Source: Argopecten irradians
Taxonomy: Eukaryota; Mollusca; Bivalvia; Pectinida; Pectinidae
Reading direction: 5' to 3'
Length of the DNA: 64,000 nucleotides
Assembly: GCF_041381155.1 (NCBI RefSeq)
Contig: NC_091144.1
Span: forward strand, 1,550,001 to 1,614,000
The notes beneath the pieces were generated by a model, which saw nothing but the letters and a program-made list of their open reading frames with translations, was not told the origin of the DNA and did no database searches. Below, piece after piece: positions 56,380 through 64,000 of this stretch (position 1 is the stretch's first letter; each line of letters starts with the position of its first letter). The translations under genes and the position numbers were made by a program.

Positions 56380-57640
56380 AGTAGAACAGGAAAAAGATCC
56401 TGAAATCTCCTTACTGTGTAATCGGGCTTTGAGTGAGGAAGAGGCGGAGAAAGTCCCGGTTTGTTACTTCCGTAGGTCAGGTGTGTTGATGCGCAAGTGG
56501 CGCCCCCCTGATGTGTCTCCCGAGGAAGACTGGAAGGTTGTCAATCAAATAGTTGTCCCACCGAGGTATAGGCAAGATATTCTAAGTTTGTCTCATGACG
56601 TACCTATGGCAGGGCATTTAGGTGTGACCAAGACTTATAACAGGATCTTAGATCACTCCTTTTGGCCCAAGTTGAAACGGGATGTGGCTGATTTTTGTAG
56701 GTCTTGTCATACTTGTCAGGTGGTAGGGAAACCTAATCAGAAAATCCCTGTTGCACCTTTGCACCCCATTCCAGCATTTGAGGAACCATTTAGTAGAGTC
56801 ATTATAGACTGTGTAGGTCCTCTACCCAAAACTAAGTCTGGGAATGAGTATCTTTTAACTATTATGTGTGCTTCCACACGCTTTCCTGAAGCCATTCCAC
56901 TCAGGAATATTAAAGCCCCTAACATAGTCAAGGCTTTGGTTAAATTCTTTACATTGGTTGGTCTTCCAAAAGCTGTCCAATCGGACCAAGGTTCAAATTC
57001 CATGTCTGGTATTTTTCAACAAGTCATGTACCAGCTCCAGATCAAGCAGTATAAGTCTAGTGCTTATCATCCAGAGTCTCAGGGTGCTTTAGAACGTTTT
57101 CATCAGACATTGAAGAATATGATGAGATCTTATTGTTTTGAAAACAAAAGAGATTGGGACGAAGGTATACACATGTTGTTGTTTGGCGTTAGAGAATCTG
57201 TACAAGAATCTCTTGGCTTCAGTCCCTTTGAACTTGTGTTTGGACATACTGTACGTGGTCCTTTGAAAATTTTGAAAGACAAAATTTTGGACGAAGATTC
57301 TAAAGTTAATCTCTTAGAGTATGTGTCTAACTTTAAGCAAAGGTTGACAAGGGCATGTGAACTGGCAAAAGAAAATTTGGCCGTTACTCAAACCAAAATG
57401 AAAACATGGTATGATAAAGATGCCCGTGCAAGAAGTTTTGATCCAGGTGACAAAATTTTGGCTCTATTACCAATACCGGGTCAGCCTTTGCAAGCTAGAT
57501 ATTTTGGACCTTATGTTGTTGAGAAAAAGGTCGATGATGTTAACTACATTGTACAAACTCCAGGGAGGCGCAAGAAAACTCAATTATGTCATGTTAATAT
57601 GCTTAAGAAATATGTAGATAGAGAAGAGAGCAAGACCTCT
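56380..57640 (+). mobile_element. Integrase region, placed before reverse transcriptase
   Basis: The HHCC finger spans about 56,590-56,720 (AGHLGVTKTY ... CRSCHTCQ). The DDE core includes IIDCVGP (about 56,802), QSDQGSNS (about 56,980) and GALERFHQT (about 57,086). A C-terminal module with YFGPYVVEKK at about 57,500 is the gypsy-type GPY/F module. Confidence 0.88.
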
Positions 57641-57799
57641 CAACCTATTGCTACTTTGGCCTCTGTACCATCACAAAGTGAAAGTACAGCTGATATTTGT
57701 AAATTAGACTTAGATGGTGGTGTACAAGATGTAGGTTTAGACTGTGGTGTTAAGTTACGGAATTCAGATGTGCTCGCGAACTTGGACAAAAAACTGTGT

Positions 57800-58640
57800 C
57801 ATCTATCAGAAAAGGAACGCAATGAACTGAAAGATTTGATACTTGAGTTTAAACATTTGTTTCCGGATACACCAGGCAAAACAGATGCTATCTATCATGA
57901 CGTGGATGTAGGCGATGCGCCACCTGTCAAGCAACATCCTTACCGTGTCAATCCTTTGAAAGAAGAACACTTAAAGAAAGAAATTCAATACATGTTGGAC
58001 AATGATATTATTGAACCAAGCAAAAGTGAATGGAGCTCTCCATGTGTTCTGGTGCCAAAGCCAGACAAGACATACCGGTTCTGTACTGACTTCAGAAAAG
58101 TAAACTCTGTCAGTAAAACAGACTCTTATCCAATTCCAAGGATTGACTCGTGTATTGACAAAGTTGGCAAAGCCAAGTACGTAAGCAAGTTTGACCTGTT
58201 GAAAGGATATTGGCAGGTGCCATTAAAAGAAAGAGCTAAAGAAGTGTCCGCATTTGTAACCTCGCAAGGTTTGTACCAGTACAAAGTTATGCCATTTGGT
58301 ATGAAGAATGCCCCGGCAACATTTCAACGACTTCTTAACAGCGTGATATCAGACCTGGAAGGCTGTGGTGGATACATCGATGACGTCATCAACTACCACG
58401 ACACGTGGGAAGACCATCTACGCAGGATTCGTGAATTCTTCGAAAGACTCACTACCATGAAATTGACTGTAAACTTATTGAAATGTGAATTTTGTCATGC
58501 AACTGTTGATTTTTTAGGCCATGTTGTAGGACAGGGGCAGGTTAAACCTGTTCAGGCCAAAGTAGAATCAATTATAGATTTTCCAGCTCCTGGAGGCAAG
58601 AGAGAGCTGATGAGGTTTCTTGGTATGGCTGGATAATACA
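57800..58640 (+). mobile_element. Reverse transcriptase region of the Gmr1-like element
   Basis: YRFCTDFRKVNSVS, KFDLLKGYWQVPL, PFGMKNAPATFQRL and the catalytic YIDDV box (about 58,372-58,386) follow in the standard gypsy order. It copies element RNA into DNA inside the particle. Confidence 0.88.
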
Positions 58641-58799
58641 GAAAATTTTGTCAAAATTTCTCTGTTATAGCAGCTCCACTTACTGCTTTGTTAAAGAAAA
58701 ATGTCAAATTTGTCTGGTCAGACGAATGTAAGTCTGCCTTTGAGAAATTGAAAGCCATACTATCAAACTCACCAGTTCTGACTGCTCCAGATTTTAATA

Positions 58800-59177
58800 A
58801 ACAGTTTTAAACTGTTTGTTGACGCCAGCGATGTAGGTGTTGGTGCTGTTTTGATGCAAGAAGGTACTGAACAAATTGACCATCCAATTTGTTATTTCTC
58901 GAAAAAGTTTGACAAACACCAGAGAAATTATTCCACCATTGAGAAAGAATGTTTAGCATTGATTTTGGCCTTAAACCAATTTGATGTGTATCTATGCACT
59001 ACAGTTGTGCCTGTGTTGGTCTTCACCGACCACAACCCTTTGACATTCATTGGGAAAATGAAAAACAAAAATCAAAGAATTCTCAGGTGGAGTTTGACTT
59101 TGCAAGAGTACAATCTTGACATCAAACATATCAAAGGGAAAGACAATATTCTAGCTGATGCTTTATCAAGGATTTAA
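58800..59177 (+). mobile_element. RNase H region of the Gmr1-like element
   Basis: Blocks like FVDASDVGVGAVL, YSTIEKECLALILAL, VFTDHNPLTFI and KGKDNILADALSR identify the RNase H domain that ends gypsy-type pol genes. No coding region for integrase follows, confirming the changed order. Confidence 0.85.
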
Positions 59178-59231
59178 ATATTACTTGATATGTCAAGAAA
59201 GTTTCCTTTTCAAGAAAACTTTCTTTTCTTT

Positions 59232-59242
59232 AAGGAGGGGTG
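59232..59242 (+). other. Polypurine tract of the Gmr1-like element
   Basis: aaggaggggtg immediately before the TG of the right LTR. It is short but correctly placed. Confidence 0.7.
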
Positions 59243-59964
59243 TGTTATGTATGACACTAAATACATGTAGTTATGAGATAAGGGAGATAACTCCTATAGC
59301 TTTTTTTTATCAATACATCCTATGAAGGTCATATCATTGATTTAGGTTATAGAACTTTCTAGAATTTAATCATGTATAAACAAATATGTTTGTAAACATG
59401 TTGATATTTTAAGTAGAGATCTAGAATGATCTATTTCAGAAAGTTATGTGTGTTTACTTGTTTACTGTTTTTAGTTAGATATTTCTAGAAGTAGAAGGTT
59501 CTCCAATATTCTTGAATTACGGTTTAGCTATATATACTCCAGCTGTCCAAGGCTAATCAGAACTGTAATGAGACCTGTAATAAGACATACCAAGAATTGT
59601 ACAGCGCCATATAAGATTCTATTGGGAGAGCTATTGTGACTTTAATCTGTGGATTATTACAACACTTTGTTTGGATTTATTCATATTGCCTGGAACTTTA
59701 CAAATCATCGGTGGACATTCAATTTCCTTTAGGATTTGTGATTATTGTTAATTTGAAACCTGGAAGGATCAAAGGATTATACCAGGACATTCACATACAG
59801 ATAAGTAAACACTTTAAATCATCGTATTACTCTTGTACCACCACGAATTACTCTAGATATTGTAAACCATCCTATGTATAAATATTGTATCATATTAATT
59901 AATTTGTGTCTGTTTTGGAATTTAGCTGCTGGTTTCTCCTTTCTTGTTATTCGTTCATGTAACA
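59243..59964 (+). repeat. Right LTR of the Gmr1-like element
   Basis: 722 bp. Nearly identical to the left LTR over its first 500 bp. The distal 200 bp carries many extra single bases, like the host sequence that follows. Confidence 0.88.
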
Positions 59965-60260
59965 CATATATTTTAGTTTTATTTTAAAAATGGTCAATTC
60001 CCCGACATGATTTCCGAAGTAGATGAACCGATTACGACTTAATCGTTACCGCGAATACGTATCGTTTTCACAACTGAAAACCGGGGATATATCGGTATAC
60101 CGATAATACCGGGCGCACTGCACTTTATTTACTCGATACTTTTGGTATACGGTTTAAACCCCTCAAAACATTAGATTGATATCAATTTAGATACACATAA
60201 ATGCAACAGAAGCAAGTATTGTTTATGACAACACAATTATTTCTTTGCAATAATGAATAA
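59640..60260. other. Region of probable consensus error
   Basis: Compared with units 2 and 3, bases 59,965-60,260 contain some thirty small gains or changes scattered through 300 bp, while the sequence before and after is almost identical to the other units. Divergence this local, made mainly of inserted bases, looks like unpolished long-read consensus and not evolution. Confidence 0.7.
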
Positions 60261-62929
60261 TCACATGGCAGGTAAAGGACAGGATATCAGGAGGAGATAC
60301 ACGTCAGCCAATTCTTACGTGCCTCTGGGTGCTGGTGACGTCATCTCCTGAGAAACTACTCAGGTTACAACTTCGACACTGTTTTAATATGTTTTAAAAT
60401 CGGCAGAAGGGAAACAACTCTTACATTGAAGGAGCCGTCCACAATCATAAAGAATAAACAGCAATGGATATGCTATACAAATCAATATCAACAAACTAAT
60501 GCAGATAATGCAAGTAGCTAGATACGTCAGTTTAAAACAATCGCTGTTTATAAAATCTAATAAATGTTGAGATATTTAATCGGAAAACAAAATGAAACAT
60601 GGAAATTGAAAAAAAAGAAACTAATCAATCGATTTGTTCTCATTAATTCATACGCAATCTGAATAGTATTGATTAATATTCATTCAATCACAATTTTCTC
60701 TCATTTTTCGGCATGAGCGCATCGGAGGACAACTTTTTTGGGAATATGATTAAAGTTGTATTTTACTACACTCACAAAAATAAGCCATAGTTGGTCCTCT
60801 GATGCGGTCGATGTAAAAAAAAAGTACTGGAAACCCCACCCAAAAACATAAATTAGACGATGTTGCAACTTTTTGATCATTTAAAAATTTATATATTGCA
60901 ATTAACAAACTATCTTTTCCCGAATAAAATAACTGATATATCCCATGTGAATTATAAGTACACATAAACTTGATATTTTGATATTTATTTACGCTTATTA
61001 AGTATATAGAACGGGTGTGACAATATTTTTGAAACACCATATAATAAATAGTAATTAATACGATATAAGAGTGCTAAAATACATTTTGATATCTAATGAC
61101 CTTTAAACGATACAACACCCCATTTCCACAATAACAACAAACACGTTCCAACGTACTGGCTGTGCTTTTGATACGATAGAGAGATACTTTTGTAATTCAG
61201 CTGGTTACTATAAGGGTTTTAAACAGGATGTCCATTCTCCATCTGTGTAATACACAACCAGTTATTGTTGAACGATATATACATACGCTATACCACAACT
61301 GCCACAAAGCGTTGGGAATTCCCACTCCAAATTTAGAATAACTTACAGGTGATCACATGATGCGTCATACAGAAACTCGCTATAAGACCATTTACTCTTG
61401 TTATAAACTTACGTTTACACTTGCGACTATACAAATCGAAAGTAGGAATTCCAAAGTGCACACAAATAACGTTATCGTAATCGATGGATATTAACCTGGT
61501 ATATGGATGTGGACATGTAAAACAGTGTTACATGGCTGGGCAATAACACACCTGGGACATCCAGTAACTTATATCACATGTTGCTAATAGAGGGCCTTTG
61601 AAATAATTTATCCATATGTTGTCAGGAATATTGTGTTGCCTATATATAGGTTCTAGTATGCAGAAATATGGCATGCAGTGAAACCTCACAACCGCTGAGT
61701 ACGTACTGACTAGTACTGACCAGTCGAGACACAAACACTGGTGAGTAGATGTTATAGATCTTAACCGGGGTTTGTTCCAACGACAATATCATGTTTACCT
61801 TAGTGTGTCCTATGTACTCAAATCTGTTCACGTCGATATAATAATCACCGAAGCATAACGCGGGTAACATTCTTGCTCACACCATGACTGACCTGATCCC
61901 GGTCTTTTTGGAAAAAAAAAAACTATCTTGACGTTGAGTGTTCGATAAAGTAAGCCTTTTATATCTACAACATTATATGTACTGTATTAAAAGGCTTTAA
62001 ATAATTGGAGCTTTTTGATAGACATTAACTTGGAACAAGAAAAAATACTATCCGACGAAAAAACATGTTATAATATGTTAATGACCACGTGATTTTAACT
62101 CAGTAAATTTAAGAAGTTTTCCTTTATATTTGATTGTAGCAATCACTACTACTGTCTGGAAATCTTAGTAGATAGATTTATAACATACATACCCTTGGGT
62201 AACCATGCAGTACAACCTGGGGACGTCACTGCATCAATGATGTTACTGTTTTTCTTAAATAGTAGTATTATTTCTAGGACGCAGGCTGGTTGCACTGTAA
62301 AGGAGGCAGAAAGACATCTGTCCGCTACAAATATCAATATATGGAAAATGTACTGACAGAAGAGGCTTTTTTAAAACTCTGCGTTGAGGATATCAATATG
62401 TTGAATATTTCAATTGTGAAATTATAGTAAAAACGTGGAGGTTTTGCAGGAAAAGTACTGTTTTATATTTGGTTATGAAGGATTAAAAGGATCTTTCCTA
62501 CCGTAAGGAAATGACAGTCGAGGGTTAGACTGTCGTGAATTTCCTGTCCTATTGTTTAGTTTAAGAATGAATGATACATCTTCTGCACCTTTAACTTAAA
62601 TCAGTTTAAAACTATAATAGTCTACTTTGTATACAAACTCTATCAAATTGACGATTTTTAGGTCATCTGACACGAAGACACATTTTGAACTTATTAGCGA
62701 GTTCTACCAATGGAATTTGGCTGAAACTTGCCTGAAACGACTCTGACGTGGTCATGACTAAGTGTTGTGATTTTTCGGGTCGATCTAAAATCCAAGATGG
62801 CCGCCACAGCCGCAATCTTGAAAACACATTTTTAACTTCTCATTGACAAGTTCTACAGGTAAGATTTGGCTGAATCATGCCTGAAATTGTGGCTATTAAA
62901 AAGTGACTATTAAACTTGGCATTTAAGTT

Positions 62930-63255
62930 CCGTACTAACTTTTAAGAAAATGGCAGAAAATGCATTTTTAGTACATCAAAGGGACATAACTTTACTACAT
63001 AATGTCGACCAAAAAAGTTCGATTGTCGGTCAATCGAACTTGACCAAGCCCTTAAGGCATTTGACCTTGTTAACAAGTTTGAAGAAAATCGGTTAATTTT
63101 TTTTTAAATTATTGCAGGGAAATGGCAGAAAATGACTTTTTTTATTAAATCAAAGGGCCATAACTCTGCCAAATTGCGAGTTGCGATCGAACTTGACCAA
63201 GCCCTTAAGATATTTAACTTTGTTACCAACTTTGAAGAAAATCGGTTAAGGTTCA
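62930..63255. repeat. Dispersed repeat B, block 1 of unit 4
   Basis: Equivalent to blocks in units 1-3. Confidence 0.8.
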
Positions 63256-63644
63256 TGTAAAGGCTTTAAACAGTGATATTTTGCAAGCCTAAAACTCATT
63301 ACTGTGCTGCAATTGAACAGAACTAATTTCATCAATTGTTGGTATATACCCTGGCTAACTGTCAGTCTTACTGTTGATATGTAATTTGTGAAGCTGCTTG
63401 TAAAACTCAGTAAAATATGAGAGAAAAATGTATATTTCTGGAGAAGACATAGAACTCGTGTGAATTGCATTGATGGAACCAAATATTCATGCCATCGTGT
63501 TCAGTTGTGAATATGCCAGGTACTCCAACAGTTTGTTTGGCAACATCGGACCAGCAAATAGCATAGGAGCCTATTGTAGTAAATGCAAATGGCTGCTATA
63601 AATGGCGGATCACAAATATCGCATATAAGAAGCCATCTCAATTG

Positions 63645-63855
63645 ATACAAATGTTCTTATAGACACCATAAGGTACTCTGAACATGACAAGACGACTCTT
63701 CACGAAAAAATAGTTCAACCGATCTGTTTGGGGCGGAAAATGCAAATTTCCGGATGGAACCTCAAAGTCCATATTATAACTATTTTTTTTTTTTTCGTAA
63801 ATAGTCTTCTTGTCATGTTCAGAGTACCTTATAGTGTATATAAGAGCACTTGTAT
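63645..63855. mobile_element. Foldback MITE with 53-bp arms, unit 4 copy
   Basis: Same hairpin as in the other units, 211 bp because the T run in the right arm is longer. Confidence 0.8.
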
Positions 63856-63856
63856 T

Positions 63857-64000
63857 TATTAGTTATTCTACGGAAGTGGCAGAAAATGACCTTTTTTATT
63901 AAATCAAAGGGCCATAACTCTGCTAATTAAGATCTGCCAAAAGTGGCCATCGAAATTGGCTAAGCCGTTAAGGCATTTAACTTTGTTACCAAGTTTTAAC
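63857..64000. repeat. Dispersed repeat B, block 2 of unit 4, cut by the window edge
   Basis: First 135-bp unit of the block. It continues beyond the window. Confidence 0.75.

Larger units (their letters stand above)
53436..59964 (+). mobile_element. Gmr1-like LTR retrotransposon (Ty3/gypsy-related), 6.53 kb, fossil with about two breaks
   Basis: Flanked by the 5-bp duplication CATAT (53,431-53,435 and 59,965-59,969); the uninterrupted target is seen in units 2 and 3. LTRs of about 707 and 722 bp start TGTTATGTATG and end TGTAACA. Parts in order: left LTR, primer-binding site, gag with coiled coil, SCAN-like capsid and zinc knuckle, protease, integrase, reverse transcriptase, RNase H, polypurine tract, right LTR. 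Integrase before reverse transcriptase is the copia-like order, but the reverse transcriptase and GPY-type integrase end are gypsy-like; this combination defines the Gmr1 group. No envelope gene is seen. The coding part is largely open, with about two breaks, so I treat it as a fossil. LTR similarity and presence in only one array unit make it younger than the array. Confidence 0.9.
52101..64000. repeat. Tandem array unit 4, incomplete and interrupted by an LTR retrotransposon
   Basis: Begins attattgctcattgtcattt and follows units 2 and 3 to 53,435. It is then split by the element at 53,436-59,964 and resumes in register at 59,965 to the window edge. The spacer 60,260-62,640 matches units 2 and 3 and holds no recognised gene. 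The receptor gene of this unit should start about 1.9 kb beyond the window. Confidence 0.95.

Overview
The window reads as nuclear DNA of a marine bivalve mollusc, most likely a scallop-like species. The reasons are AT-rich, intron-bearing sequence, several dispersed repeats that I associate with bivalve genomes (a roughly 550-bp family whose end reads gtttgtttgattaattaacg, and a family containing aaagggccataactctg), and a Mab-21/cGAS-like gene of the kind that is greatly expanded in bivalves. The species assignment is inference; no ribosomal or mitochondrial marker is present.

Positions 1-22,385 hold no host gene I can support. They are a mosaic of fossils: a 47-bp satellite at the left edge, about a dozen copies and fragments of the 550-bp repeat in both orientations, two or three foldback or TIR elements, degenerate tandem repeats, and one striking 353-bp element at 13,011-13,363. 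That element has two 130-bp LTRs, a primer-binding site, a polypurine tract and a 4-bp target duplication, so it is a miniature LTR element (TRIM). Each LTR carries a whole tRNA-like cloverleaf with perfect A and B boxes.

Positions 22,386-23,728 are the 3' half of a ZBED/hAT-type transposase on the minus strand. From 23,736 to the right end the window is a tandem array: unit 1 (23,736-32,868), unit 2 (32,869-42,490), unit 3 (42,491-52,100) and unit 4 (52,101 to beyond the window). Units 2-4 are nearly identical with a period of about 9.61 kb. Unit 1 is chimeric: its left 2.3 kb is old and diverged, its right part matches the others apart from large indels. Each complete unit runs: 5' half of the hAT transposase (minus strand; mostly deleted in unit 1), spacer, dispersed-repeat blocks and a foldback MITE, a short upstream inverted repeat, and then one cGAS-like receptor (Mab-21 family) gene on the plus strand with a 688-residue product. 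The array boundary falls inside an intron of the hAT gene, 8 bases from its splice acceptor, so the hAT 3' exon exists once, outside the array, while its 5' exons were amplified with the receptor gene.

Of the three receptor copies in view, only the unit 2 copy is open from end to end. Unit 1 has a 2-bp slip in a CG run before the C-terminal TPR-like region. Unit 3 has two extra T residues in T runs, which could be assembly error.

Unit 4 is interrupted by a 6.53-kb LTR retrotransposon (53,436-59,964, 5-bp duplication CATAT) lying inside the hAT 5' region. Its pol order is protease-integrase-reverse transcriptase-RNase H, the reverse of ordinary Ty3/gypsy elements, and its gag resembles the SCAN domain. 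Both traits mark the Gmr1-like clade. The right end of this element and the following 300 bp look like badly polished consensus sequence.
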